From the NCBI GenBank assembly GCA_030159075.1, contig BROG01000405.1, forward strand, positions 62,001-126,000: a stretch of DNA of 64,000 bases. The letters are read 5' to 3'. The stretch's first letter is position 1, and each line of letters opens with the position of its first letter. The position numbers and the translations under genes are program-made. This document shows, piece by piece, positions 23,312 to 35,110 of the stretch. The notes beneath the pieces were generated by a model. It was not told the origin of the DNA. It made no database searches and was given only the letters and a program-made list of their open reading frames with translations. Source of the stretch: Atrina japonica (lineage: Eukaryota > Mollusca > Bivalvia > Pterioida > Pinnidae).

Positions 23312-25011
23312 GCCGGTCGAACGATCGAAATATATTTGATAAAAATTTTATAGAGATTTTCCAAAATATTTTGCAACCTAATCATGCATACACACAAAAT
23401 CTATAGTTTGATGAAATAATTTGTTTATTATAATTGTATTGATGTATTCACTTTACGCTGTAATCTCTGGTAAATCAAATAGTGACAGACGACTCTTGTA
23501 TTGATGTGTCACTTTAGACTTAGTACACCATGTAGGTCACGGACTACTGATGTTTACATACAAGTATAGAGGAAATGCGCGTAAAAATTTACTTGATCGC
23601 ACTTAAACATCTTTATCGAATGAGTGAACAAATGCAAATTCTGTTGTGTTTGTATTTTCAATCCTTTACTATACTTTTATTCATGAGTGGTTTTCAATAT
23701 GATAATCGTCATTGACATAAAACAAATTCCTTAATTCAAGATGAAAGAGACAAAGTTCATAATCCACAGTTCATTTGGTGAGATTTAAGATGGCTTAGAA
23801 CTTGGGGTTCATGTATAATATATTTAAAGTTTAATTAGAGGCTTCCTGTGACTTGTATAACGTGGTTAAAGAGACACCTGAATGCATATTCCTATTTTTG
23901 CTGAAGTCTAATATGTCATAGTTACGGTTCATGTGTAATTCAATTCTTATTTTAATTAGATGATCCTTTGCACTTGTATAGTATGGTGAAAACGACCACG
24001 AAGCACAGTACACGTTCCCACTTTTGGTGAGGTCTAAGATGTCGAAGTTAGGGTTCACGTGCACTTTCATTAAACTGTTTCAAAAGTTAACCTTGATATG
24101 CGTATCATAATTCAGTCGATTTCTAGATAACTCTTTGACAGTCTTGTGGTGTAAATGCTGTTACATCTTATAGAGAGGTGCTATTTTGGTTTATTTTACT
24201 TATGTAAATTTGGTTTTTTTCATGGTCGTCAAAGTTTTAACAATTCATTATTTTGCCATTCATTTATTGAGCGTGTTTCTCTCATGGCATTTTTCTATAG
24301 TATGGCAACCGAAACGGACTAAAAACAGAAATGAAAACGTTAATAAATTAATATCATGCAAAAGACATAGTTATACAGAAGAGACCAAGACAAATACAGA
24401 AGAGACCAAGACAAATACAGAAAACACTCGTGTCTGTCAATAATTTCCAAGTATACTTCAGTGCGTGTTATGGCCCTTGCTAGAATTGATGTTGACATTG
24501 TTAGAAAAGGTGACAGTTTACTTAATGTAGGCCAGTGCTCTCTCAACAGCATATTTCTATCAGATTTTCTAACTAAGCTATGAAATTTGACTGCAAATAA
24601 ATGTTAATATCATTTAATACAAAATATTTATTATCTTTGTAGTTAAATGGGGATTTTAATCTCAGTATTAGTATAGAATTTCCTAACACCTGTTCAGGGT
24701 TTATCTAATTTTATGAAATATAATCGATCTTTGATCCCGGAAGTAAAATACACCGGGTAAAACGCACCGAAGAGAGGTTAACACGTCAAACCGCTTTCAT
24801 CTCACCGTCTTCAATTTGTAAATAAATAATGTATATTTCATGAAGATGTTGATATCAACAAAATCAGTGACGTGATTTCAAATCACTTAATTTAGTCACG
24901 CAATGTTAATTGGATAAATATTTAAAATGAATTTAAATCACTTAACACCATAGACGATAGGTACTAGTGACGTAGGAGCATTTTATGTACACACTACAGT
25001 GACGTTGTACT
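23310..25011. other. Non-coding, minor repeats
   Basis: At 23735-24060 three imperfect copies of a 110-130-bp unit carry GGTTCATGTATAA or GGGTTCACGTGCA and TAAGATG motifs. A CAGAAGAGACCAAGACAAATA duplication occurs at 24376-24420. No gene is supported. Confidence 0.45.
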
Positions 25012-25100
25012 TTAACCTTTCACCCCTAAGTATGTGAATGGTATGCTCCTTCTATTATTTATGACCAGTCCATTGTGGCCTGCAGGGTTGAAAGGGTTAA
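25012..25100. mobile_element. 89-bp TTAACCCTTTCA palindromic MITE
   Basis: Starts TTAACCTTTCACCCC and ends GGGTTGAAAGGGTTAA. Same-sized relatives lie at 32154-32244 and 51490-51580, with a decayed one at about 11757. Confidence 0.8.
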
Positions 25101-25654
25101 GTATGGACATTGTCATGTTCCGTCATAATACACATTAGTCATTATTGATTTATCTATTTTAAATTCCATTACTTTTCTTCAGAAGAGTATAAATCGTGTT
25201 TATATCTTCCGTTTCTCGTTACGGGTGGATCCCAATAGATTTGCATTTCGTGACTTTCTTGTTAGTGTATCTTAATAGGTAGATGTTCATATCTAACATC
25301 TATTATATCAGTATCTTATGAATGCTATATAAATTGAGTCAATTAAACTGAAATTGAATGAGAAAATCAATAAAGTCTGTATTATATCAGTAAACATGTA
25401 AATGTTTATTTTTATGATGGACTTAATAGAGGTAATGTATAGATACTAATTTAGATCTTATTTTGTGGACTATAATGTACATTCTCCCGATCCTGATCAA
25501 CCACATCCAGGGAGCGTTCTGTATTCATTTCTTTTGCGATGTTCTTTGGTGGTTTTATGTTACGTCTTTAATTCCTAATTTATATGGAGAAGTAACAAGT
25601 TATAGTCTCACAAAGTTTGACTTGTGCTTAAGATGTTAAAATCTCAGATACAAT

Positions 25655-25945
25655 AGCAAAAAATATACCAAACGATGCCCAGGAAACATATACAAAATCT
25701 GGTGAATATTGGATCTCTGGAAATCTAGAGGTGTGTGGTCAGGTGACCCTGTTGACTGGTCTCACCCACCTCGAGTCAGATTTAAATGAAATAAGTGAGG
25801 GATAAATCCTGGTCACATTTGGTACAAACGACTAAACAATCGCTATCTGACTCAATTTCATTTTATTTAGTGAAACAGCGAAATAGGAATTAACGCCATT
25901 TTACCGACCGTAAATTTTGCAGAACGTTGACATCAATGCGATTTT
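25655..25945 (-). mobile_element. Penelope-like 3' end
   Basis: The reverse strand carries the decayed C-terminal coding end (a CGTTCTGCAAAATTTACGGTC segment) and then the 3' tail seen at 4.8-5.3 kb (GACCAGTCAACAGGGTC, CCAGAGATCC). It contains several frameshifts. Confidence 0.7.
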
Positions 25946-26736
25946 TCGATACCTCTGTGACAATAACTTGTCACTACGTAGTTTACCTATATATGTGAAA
26001 TATTCATATGTTGAAAGTGCCCTGGCATGTCGGGTCATTTGTCTGCCATAAGCAGGTGATCTTATTATTGATACTACTACTTAAAAAGGAAATTTACTAT
26101 GGGAAAGTCGAAATTGTTCGTCGTATAGCTTGGTTGTACTAATACCAGTAAAAAGAGTGGTCTATTAGTGTGACATAACTCGTAGGTCTTGATATGAATC
26201 AAATACTTCGCAAACAGATCCAGACACAAAGGATTAAATTTCGTTTTCAATAATCAACAGCATATAAATATGAAATATGTAGTCTTAGGAAGTGGAAATG
26301 AGAATCGTTGTATAAAGTTATAAAAATATTGCAAATATGTGAAAAAAATAGTAGGAGATATAAAATCACTGTTCATACTTAATTCCATTCGGTAACTAAA
26401 ATTGGAAGGATCTAAATCTATTTGACTGAATATGTACATGCACGAAAATCTAATATCTTGTTCATGTTGTTGTGATTTCAATAAGTTCTGATCAGACTGG
26501 GAGTGTTTCATGTGTTGTGTATAGAGATTTAAACATGTTATCGCAAATAAATGATTCAAAACCTGTTACACCTAAAGAACAGGGTATGGATGTTTGTACA
26601 TTTCATGACATGAAGCCGATTATTTGGATGTAAACGAATGACAAGTTCTTTTGCGAGAAAGGGTTCAGTGTACTTTAATGAAAAGAAGAAATGAAGCTTT
26701 AAGTCATTCTTATTTCATTACAATTGCTTGTTTCTT
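25946..26736. other. Non-coding, nothing recognised
   Basis: No supported feature. The 101-codon minus-strand frame at 26254-26559 shows no domain. Confidence 0.4.
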
Positions 26737-26900
26737 GCATACCCTAGTGGTAAGAGCATCGCGCTTTGAACCGAGCATAGGCCAAAATTTGAAGCCCTTC
26801 ACCTGCATTTGGTGACGTCTCCATATGAGTGAAATATTCTTGAGTGGGACGTTAAAACAACAATAAAAAAACAAACAAGTAACCACTCCGCCACGAAGTA
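26737..26900 (+). repeat. Chimeric SINE: SINE-B head on SINE-A tail
   Basis: CCCTAGTGGTAAGAGCATCGCGCTTTGAA is the SINE-B tRNA-like head (start about 26742). At 26776 it changes directly into the SINE-A body CCGAGCATAGGCCAAAATTT, running to the AACAATAAA tail. An inverted SINE-B head scrap (AACCACTCCGCCACGAAGTA) follows. Confidence 0.7.
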
Positions 26901-27172
26901 CCCTTTTACGTTTGTTTGTTTGTTGTTTAACGTCCCATCCAAGAATCTTTAACCTATATGGAGACGTCACCAAATGCCGATGACAGACTTTAAATTTTGA
27001 CCTATGCTCGGCACTTACGGCCATTGAGCAGTGAGGGTTCGTTAAAGTGCCGACACCTACTCTGACGCGGGACCTCGGTTTTTACTGTCTCATTGGAAGG
27101 ACAGGAAACCAACCTGTCAGCGGCTGGACTCGAACTCACGATCAAGAGTCGAGAGCGCTTCCCTTTTACGTT
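26901..27172 (-). mobile_element. SINE-A with 12-bp target duplication
   Basis: CCCTTTTACGTT at 26901-26912 is repeated at 27161-27172. Between them lies an inverted SINE-A from the TTTGTTTGTTTGTTG tail to the tRNA-like head ending GAGTCGAGAGCGCTT. It inserted next to the SINE-B head scrap. Confidence 0.9.
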
Positions 27173-27935
27173 GTTGTACGCATGTTCAATGTTAAAATGT
27201 TGGAGAATGACCCCCACTGGGAAACTGGGAATCAAGTATATCGTCATGTTCAGTCACCTTGTATTTGGCAGACTAAATCATTTGTCTATCTCTTCTGTTA
27301 TTATTTTTATTTATTTATTTATTTCCGTGGTAAATAAACACGACAAAAGTGACACATTGCATCTTATCTCGTCACGCCTTTCTGTATTCTAGTAGTCTCT
27401 TAGTTTAACATATTGTTCCCATCGGCTATCACCACATCGCAGTACACATACTTCAAAACGGCACTGGGATTTTCTACTCCCCTAGCAAAATAATAGGTGT
27501 CAAGATATTTCAAAAACTCGCAAGTTGCAATTATGATTTCCATAATACGGCAACTGCATTAGTAAACACTCCGTATTATTATTCCTATGGTAGTTTTGAC
27601 CTAAACATTGTTCAATACCTATTTGTTAAGACTCTCCCAGGAAATAAACGCATTCTCTGAATAATTAGCGAAACTTGAAAACACGGGAGTGGTTCTATTT
27701 TGGACGTAATTTAGTTACCAAGGTCAGAGCTGATGAGCTGTCATTTTTATCAAGGACAGATCGAAACATAAGCAATCTTAGTCTTTGAACTGAACGAAAC
27801 TAATTAACTAAAGCAAAACGAATAATTAGAAAGGTTCTCAATTATCTACAGCGAATTCACTAAAAAACAAAAACAAAATATCTTTACATCACGTGGTCTT
27901 AATCGGGGATGACATTTTTAAAACACTGCAATGAA
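27173..27935. other. Non-coding, nothing recognised
   Basis: No supported feature. Confidence 0.4.
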
Positions 27936-28572
27936 TACAGGGTGATTCAACAAAGATGTTCCCACTTCAAATGTCCATAATTATGCACAGACATATGATA
28001 ATTAACAATTTTGAAAGTTCATTAGAAAGAAAATTAAATTGAAAATATATGATTGTTCAACCCCAATCATATGAGGTCAGAATGTATTTGATGACGTCAT
28101 CAATAATATCATCATAAATTAACATTGTTTGGATTTACTACCAAAATGGATGACAAGAACATGAAGAACCTTCATTTCGATGTTGTTAAATTTTATTTTG
28201 AGTAAACCCCACATGCCCAAATGATCTTGATGACTTAAAACAGGCAATAAGGATAAAATTGAAAGATTCCTGTGGATACACATTAAAACGTGACCCAAAA
28301 CTTCCTGGACAGGTCACAATTAGTGGTAGAGAAAGCAGTGGTCATTTGGAATATGTAATGAAAACTGACGTTAAATCAGTAAATTTCCAAATTGTTAATA
28401 GATAAGAATGTCATTCACTTAAATAATATTTAATGTGTATGCATTAAAAGCTATATACCAACAAAATTGTTATGAAACACTCGTTTATATCATATATCCC
28501 TTAGTTATATATGTAGCTTGTAACATATTCTATTGAACGGTAATGCCGGGACATGTTTTGAAACACCCTGTA
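27936..28572. mobile_element. 633-bp mariner-like element flanked by TA
   Basis: The left end CAGGGTGATTCAACAAAGAT and the inverse of the right end CAGGGTGTTTCAAAACATGT are terminal inverted repeats, each flanked by TA. The interior has an ATG at 28145 followed by MDDKNMKNLHFDVVKFYFE and a stop, compatible with the start of a Tc1/mariner-type helix-turn-helix, then short remnant frames. There is no DDE region, so it is non-autonomous. Confidence 0.75.
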
Positions 28573-29112
28573 TTAATTATTTACGTATATAGAAATATTA
28601 TGTGATAGGCGTAAGTATACATAAAATATTCCTCACCCACGCTGGAAAAGTAATTAAATTTGCATGAAGTGGTAATGATATAGGCAGACTATACAGACCA
28701 ATGTCAATGCAACGTGTATGCATGCAACTTGCAGGTTTAAGCTGCTTTGCTACATTTGTTTTGAGGATTCGGCGACTGAATTAGAATCGCGCTTTCTACT
28801 CTTACGGATTACTCGAATAACACTAGAATACTCGGAATGTGGCGTTTCACAACACTTGTCAGGAAGGGGAATTCCCTCAGTTCAGATTTGCGGACTTTCA
28901 TATTGATTTCGACATTGATATACATTTTCCACAATTATTCGATAAGATTTTCGTAGTGGTAAGCGAAAGCGACGAAGATAATTAATATTCAGTCGTTAAA
29001 TGAACTCATTTTAGTTACAACAAATTCGAACACACGGGGTTGTATAGCATATCGACAATGCTGAACTGATGGGACTCCCTTTTTCGACAGAGTTGTGAAA
29101 CGCTATATTGCC
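28573..29112. other. Non-coding, nothing recognised
   Basis: No supported feature. Confidence 0.4.
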
Positions 29113-29255
29113 GGGGACGATTTCATTATCTATTTATAACGAGACGGTTTCCTCGTTATAATGAGATAGCTATAGGACTTAATTATCTCATTATAACGAG
29201 ATAGTTTTCTCGTTATCACGTGATGGTATTTCGTTATAACGAGATGAAATAAAAT
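29113..29255. repeat. Cluster of CTCGTTATAACGAG palindromes
   Basis: At least six copies of TCGTTATAA or its inverse TTATAACGAGA in about 140 bp, forming nested inverted repeats. The class of element is unknown. Confidence 0.75.
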
Positions 29256-29748
29256 AATGTCCGTGTCCTAAACCAGCCACCATACAATAACCTAACCTGC
29301 TCCGGCTAATCAATAAATATTAAACTATGGCGAAACTTTTCTGCTGTAACACAGGATTATGGTATTTAGGCGTCACTTCTACAGTGACGTCATCAACTTC
29401 TGTCCATAATCCAGATAAAGCACGCAACAAACCAGACTAAATTTGCCAAAACCCCGACAGGATGCTAGAACAGTCCCCACTGAATTTTTTTTAACTTTAT
29501 GCCCAATGTTTGCAATAAATAGTCACAACCAATTGAGAATCAATAGATAAGTTTCATTGTAATGTTTTTATTTATAAATTGCGGCAAAATATGACATTAA
29601 TGAGTTACTCTGTTAAACCTTATTCCTCTGCAACTAGACTAAGTTTTCTCTGTTAAACCTATGTGATTTTTGCGAGGCATTTAGAACCAACTGGCGAAAA
29701 ATTAGATTTAACTCATTAACGTGATTTTGGAGCAAATGATCCAGGATG

Positions 29749-29749
<1 letters not shown>

Positions 29750-29793
<44 letters not shown>

Positions 29794-29797
29794 ATGT

Positions 29798-29856
<59 letters not shown>

Positions 29857-29858
29857 CC
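29750..29858. repeat. (TA)n/(TG)n compound microsatellite
   Basis: TA with ATG interruptions, then about 56 bp of TG, then TA. Confidence 0.95.
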
Positions 29859-30009
29859 TGACTGACTCAAAGTGGCCATATTAGATATTAGTGAGATGGT
29901 CTCTTAAGTGAGGTTCTTTACTGATACAGTTTTAATGAAGAGACTGTTAATTCATGGTCATAATTGTGAGGTGGTCTCCTATGCGAGGTGGACTTTAGGC
30001 AAGGTTCCA

Positions 30010-30012
<3 letters not shown>

Positions 30013-30070
<58 letters not shown>
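30013..30070. repeat. (TA)n microsatellite
   Basis: About 58 bp of TA. Another (TG)n of about 30 bp is at 30641-30670. Confidence 0.95.
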
Positions 30071-30073
<3 letters not shown>

Positions 30074-30512
30074 TGCAACGAGATTTACTTTCATCGCCAC
30101 ACTATTATATTTTTATGTACTCAGTCAACAAACCACACCGTGGCTCTACACAAAAGCAATAAAGTTACCGCATAATCGAAATTTATTCGTTTCTAAACAT
30201 ATATTTCAGTGTAGTTAAGGGATTTTTCATGCCAATATATCAAACAGATGACTATTCGAATATTACACTCAAAGAGCAAGTTTTATTGATAAATTCAACC
30301 CATTACTTAACTAAACGAACCTAACCCACACATTTCATATAATCTTATGCAAAGGAGTAGCCTTCTTACCAGATTAACTAATATTGTTTATTCTTTGCAT
30401 TAAGCTTCATGCATTAGTGTTATCTTATCTATTTCATCCACTGTTTAAACATGTATTTACTTTACCACTATGAGACTTGTGATACATATTCAATACATTT
30501 TTGTTGATGACC

Positions 30513-30554
30513 ATTGCCTGATGAGCGTTTGTAACGCGAAACACGTGTCGCAAT
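30513..30554 (+). ncRNA. Canonical type I hammerhead ribozyme
   Basis: All invariant core bases are present: CTGATGA (30518-30524), GAAA (30538-30541) and GTC with C17 at 30549. Stem II GCGTT/AACGC is a perfect five-pair helix, including the preferred G-C next to the core, closed by TGT. Stem I ATTGC/GCAAT is perfect. Stem III is the minimal AC/GT type with loop ACGT. The layout, with CGAAACACGTGTCG, is the form described in Penelope-like elements and their relatives. No reverse transcriptase is recognisable next to it; AT-rich sequence with an AATAAA follows. Self-cleavage after 30549 is predicted. Confidence 0.92.
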
Positions 30555-30639
30555 ATAAGTTAATAAAACTAAAAACTGTTTTGTGGTGTGACATTCTTTA
30601 TTTTGATATTTAATTTCTTTACGTTGGACTTTTAATAAC

Positions 30640-30670
<31 letters not shown>

Positions 30671-30674
<4 letters not shown>

Positions 30675-32153
30675 TTGTCGAATTATCTAGAATTTTACCA
30701 GTTATGCATTGAGATTGTGGGTTTAACGCAACGAAGACGTAAGTTGCGTTTAAGTTTATAAAACAAAATAAATCATCCTAAAATAACTAAAATTATTAAA
30801 TCATTATGCTGCACATCCCGGATTATATCAAGAACAAATGCTTTTCTCGCGTCAATGTGTTTGAACCTCGTTATTGTTCTGACAAAATATCCATGTAACG
30901 CTGCGGAATAAAGAAATATTGAAGCTAAAAACCATATTTACATAAAATGTATATTGAGCAGACGTCAGTCTTTCTGCCAGGCTTAGAAATAAACTGTTTG
31001 TTGTCACAATCCCTCTCAATACCGATGCTGTGTTTTATATATAATCTGCAGTTCTCAGCAGTTAGTTAAGGAGCATTGCAGATGAAGAGAAATACCAGAT
31101 GACTGTTGACAAAGTTTTGTACTTTCATATGCGGTTTATAAATCAATAGTACACAGAAGCTGTACAGCTTATACTTGATTTCCGCTACATATATGACTTC
31201 TTGGCTTCTGGCTCTCCGCTATGTTAACTTCACATTTGTACGTTTTTCTTTACATTGTTATCTGATCCTGGCGCTATTGATCTTTTTTCACTATTGGAGA
31301 GTGTTGATTGACATTCACCATTGATTAATTTGTGCTCCGAAGGAGGAAGTGACGTCATATGTTCATTGAGAATATAACTTGTATACTACTGGGATGAAGA
31401 GTTCATTCTTATCATTTTCTGTGTATGCTGTGTACGTTATACATTTTACACGCAGACTTTGCTATATATCTGGAGCTTATAATAACATGAAGCCATCGTC
31501 TGGTAAGTGTATTCGATAGTTGGACATTTGTTTTCAGAGATTTTTGTTTTATTTAAAATGCTATATACCACAGCTTTAAAACTTTCAAACTTTTCCCCTA
31601 ACGTCTGTATGACACACCAAGTATACACAAAATAGATTATTGTACAACTCGATTTTCACAAACATGTTGCGTTTTAAACCAATGTCTTGGGGTAATGAAT
31701 GACACTTGCAAATTCATAGACTATTATTTTCGTCCATAGATGCAATAACAATAAAACTACCTTTAAAATTATACCGAGAAAACTGGGACTTACACACTAG
31801 CTTCTGGGATTGTATTTAATATAGGCATTTTCACCGAAAGTATATATGCTGTTGTTGTTTTGTAAGACGTTTATAATACCTATTTCCATTTAACATAAAT
31901 AAATAAATATCTAAGATACAAAATGTATGAAACATCGGTCTTTTGCAGGACATAAAATATCATCAAAATAGCAAAATCATGACACTTGATCTGCAAAAAA
32001 AATTGAAATTACTGAAACTTAAATGAATATCTGGCAGCATTCCAAATGCTTTAAAAGGTGAACCAATTATAACAAAATCTAATGAATTATTGAGTATTTT
32101 AGTGTTCACATTAAAGACTCTAATAGATGTGGGTATTTTTTCATAAAGTTAGA
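30671..32153. other. Non-coding, nothing recognised
   Basis: No supported feature. Frames of about 60 codons have no domain. Confidence 0.4.
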
Positions 32154-32244
32154 TTAACCCTTTCACCCCTGGCTATCTGAGTGGTATGCTCTGTTCTATT
32201 ACTTAAGACCAGTCTATTATGGTCTGTAGAGTTGAAAGGGTTAA
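32154..32244. mobile_element. 91-bp TTAACCCTTTCA palindromic MITE
   Basis: TTAACCCTTTCACCCC to GTTGAAAGGGTTAA; sister of the copy at 25012-25100. Confidence 0.85.
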
Positions 32245-32495
32245 GTTATCTAGATTATTTATTATTCACGTGCTAATTTGTTTGTTCTTGTCGTAACACA
32301 CTTTGGTTCAATTCATTTGTTGGCGAAGATATGGAGACTAATTCAATCGCTTTTAACAAAAGCCAAGCAAAGTTTTCGAAAACAACTATAACGTACTTCA
32401 TACTGAAAATAAAACTGCTTGATAGGAACACAGACGGTTCACTTAACTACTCAAATAAGTGAATTTGACTTGTTTGTCTGACATAAAGCCACGAG

Positions 32496-32496
<1 letters not shown>

Positions 32497-32586
<90 letters not shown>
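32497..32586. repeat. (TC)n microsatellite
   Basis: About 90 bp of CT. Confidence 0.95.
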
Positions 32587-32592
<6 letters not shown>

Positions 32593-32797
32593 CCCATACA
32601 GTCTCTGATAATAGATTTATGATACCACATATTTACTTCAAATTACATGAACGATGATTTCCAAAAATATAATAAACTGTTGTGCATGTATACATAAGTG
32701 ATAAATTAATCTACTTGAAACATGAAACAATATCTTTATACAGAATCCTTTTGTCTACGTAAAACTTAGATTATTTTTACCGTTGACTTAAATCATT

Positions 32798-32900
32798 TTA
32801 ACCGGTTTATGCCGATTGTCATGTACGTCTATAATATTTGATTATTATTATAATTTTTACCATTATTTTTGTTTGATTGTTAAATTTCTATTTATTTATT

Positions 32901-32954
<54 letters not shown>

Positions 32955-33250
32955 GTTTCAAAATGTATCGGCCGCATGCAAAATTTATAACAATAACATT
33001 AATAAGTTACAATACTTAGTTATTGATTATTTTGTAATTAACATTTAACCGGTTTATGCCGATTTTCATTTCGTCTATATATATTTGATATATTATTATA
33101 AATCTTTTACCCATTATTTTATGTTTGATTGTTTAAATTTTCTATTTATTTATTTATTTATTTATTATTATTATTAATTATTCTGTATTTTATTATTATT
33201 ATTATTATTGTTTCAAAATGTATCGGCCAGCATGCAAAATTTATAACATA
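32798..33250. repeat. Tandem duplication of about 240 bp with indels
   Basis: AACCGGTTTATGCCGAT (32799 and 33046) to CAAAATTTATAAC (about 32978 and 33232) occurs twice in direct order, including a (TTTA)n(TTA)n tract. Differences are mainly one-base indels. Confidence 0.85.
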
Positions 33251-33619
33251 CATTCTTCCGGGTTACAGTTAATTCAGAATATGTCGTGAATACCTGTATC
33301 TCAAGAGAGTAGATGTAATTTTTGGTATTGTTTACTCATTGACCCATAAAGAAAAATTTGGACCGACTTAAGCCATTGATGTAAAGATGAATCCATTATT
33401 TGCCAATGGTAGATCAGTTAACAAACATGTATTACGATAACAAGGATGTAAATTGTCATATTCATATTCACCGACGAGTACGTACGTCTTTACATCATCA
33501 CGGATATAAAACACATCCTGGATCTGGAAACTCTTCATTATTTCTACTTTAACACCACACCTCGTGATCATAGTATACATTTTTATTTCACAGGTTCTAA
33601 CAAAGAGAGCGACATCCAA
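33251..33619. other. 5' flank of ankyrin gene
   Basis: ACATTTTTATTTCACAG at about 33592 is a good acceptor 26 bp before the ATG, so a 5' non-coding exon probably lies upstream. A 91-codon open frame on the minus strand (33368-33643) has no recognised domain. Confidence 0.45.
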
Positions 33620-34189
33620 ATGAGTCGGAAGCCAGAGTATCATTTGAAATCTGACAGTGGTTCGGATACCAGACAGCTTGCTGTTAATGTTTTTGCCTTA
33701 ATGAAGACAAATGAAACGAAACTGATTCGGCAAGCCACACATTTTGTGAAAAAACACAGAACAAGAGCTAGAAGAGTTTTTGAACTGGACGTTGATGGCT
33801 GGACACCTGTTCATGCTTGTGCTCTCAGAGGGAGCAAACAGTTATTGAAGTTAATGCTTAGTTCTGGAATAGATGTAAACATGCGCATGGGAGAACCGGA
33901 AGGACTTCCTCGTGGATGTAGTATTCTCCATATAGCAGCGCACAGAGGTGACTTAAAAATATGTGAATATCTTATATCCCGAGGGGCAGAGGTCAATATT
34001 AAGGACAGTTTTGATAGGACGCCTGCTTATTACGCTGCAAAAGGTCATCACAGTAGAGTGTTAAACCTGCTACGCCGTCATAATGCTGACGTAAGTCAAT
34101 TAAACAGATGGGCGCCAAACTGGGACTACTCACAAGAATGTCAGACCCCTCAACCGAAAACGGCCGGATTCTGCTTCTTATTTAACTGA
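33620..34189 (+). CDS. Ankyrin-repeat protein, single coding exon
   Basis: An uninterrupted ORF of 189 residues from ATG to TGA. Three ankyrin repeats are visible: residues about 58-90 (DGWTPVHACALRG, then a helix and GIDVN), 98-130 (SILHIAAHRGDLKICEYLIS, then GAEVNIKD) and 131-163 (DRTPAYYAAKGHHSRVLNLL, then NADVS). A basic, charged helix precedes them, and a short tail rich in F and C ends the protein. Ankyrin repeats bind partner proteins; nothing here shows a catalytic role. The repeats are close to consensus, which argues for a functional gene. A splice acceptor at about 33594 suggests an upstream 5' UTR exon. No close family could be named. No polyadenylation signal is obvious just downstream. 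Confidence 0.88.
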   Translation: MSRKPEYHLKSDSGSDTRQLAVNVFALMKTNETKLIRQATHFVKKHRTRARRVFELDVDGWTPVHACALRGSKQLLKLMLSSGIDVNMRMGEPEGLPRGCSILHIAAHRGDLKICEYLISRGAEVNIKDSFDRTPAYYAAKGHHSRVLNLLRRHNADVSQLNRWAPNWDYSQECQTPQPKTAGFCFLFN

Positions 34190-34959
34190 CAAAGTACTTG
34201 TTTGCAGCTTCAGATCAGCTGACGGTCACAGTTCTGTATGTGTACGGAAGTGCTTGTTAAACTGTGATAAAAGGGTGATTGTGCGCATCAGTCACAATTG
34301 TCGACTCTTTTGTTTACTACGAACAAGAGCCAAACGGACATGACGGAAGTAACGGATCTGAGGGTTCATTCCGTCGGTGTTGATGTGTATTGAGCGTGCA
34401 TATGTACAATCAGATGACTTTGACTTGCTCCTGAATGATTAAGTGATGTCAAATATCCGACTTAAGGTTTATTTTGCTACAAGTAGAGGGAAGTAATCGA
34501 AAAGTGGAAAGACTATGAGCGTGACATGGAAAAATCTATATTCATCATAGTATCAATAACACCACCATTGTGTGTTATTACTAATGCAATAACTACAAAT
34601 GTTCTGATGTGATTAGAGAAATGTACAAACAGCTAGTGACAATAACGCAAAATGAAATTGGACATGGTTTTGATGTCATACAATTTAATTTGCTGAAAGG
34701 AGCATAATGGACAGAATACATAAAAACCATGGCAACTAAATTGTTCACTGGCGCAGTATATATATACATGTATAGTGAAAGGACTCAAACCGCTTAAGAT
34801 CACGTGATTTATCAAGAGTTCTTGTAGAACTTACGGAACAATATTGCTGGTACTACACAAATGTGAAATTTGATGTGTGAAAAACTGTATTGACATTTAT
34901 TTATTAATAACTGTATTCATTCTAATGTTTTATTTTCCCGAATCTACATGTATGTTAAG
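34190..34959. other. 3' flank of ankyrin gene, nothing recognised
   Basis: Probably includes the 3' UTR; no repeat family is recognised. Confidence 0.4.
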
Positions 34960-35110
34960 CCCTCGGTCAGGTAGAGCGTCCATTTTACATCGGAAGTTCC
35001 AGAGTTCGATACCTGGTAGTTGAAAGTGGCGGTTCCCTTGTCAGACGCTCGGCATTTGAAATGAAAATTTCGAATGCCAGTTAAACCCATGTCTTGATAG
35101 ATGTTACATG
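34960..35110 (+). repeat. tRNA-headed SINE, another family
   Basis: CTCGGTCAGGTAGAGCGTCC (A-box-like) and AGAGTTCGATACCTGG (B-box) are spaced as in a tRNA. They are followed by a body with CAGACGCTCGGCATT unlike SINE-A or SINE-B. Confidence 0.55.

Noticed and set aside
27721..27775. Hammerhead-like CTGATGAG...CTGTC/GACAG...GAAAC
   Set aside because: Three extra bases separate stem II from GAAA, and no cleavage triplet or stem I partner follows.
33368..33643. 91-codon minus-strand frame overlapping the ankyrin gene start
   Set aside because: The sequence looks protein-like (IRDDVKTYVLVGEYEYDN), perhaps an old transposon piece, but there is no family match and it runs into the ankyrin exon antisense.
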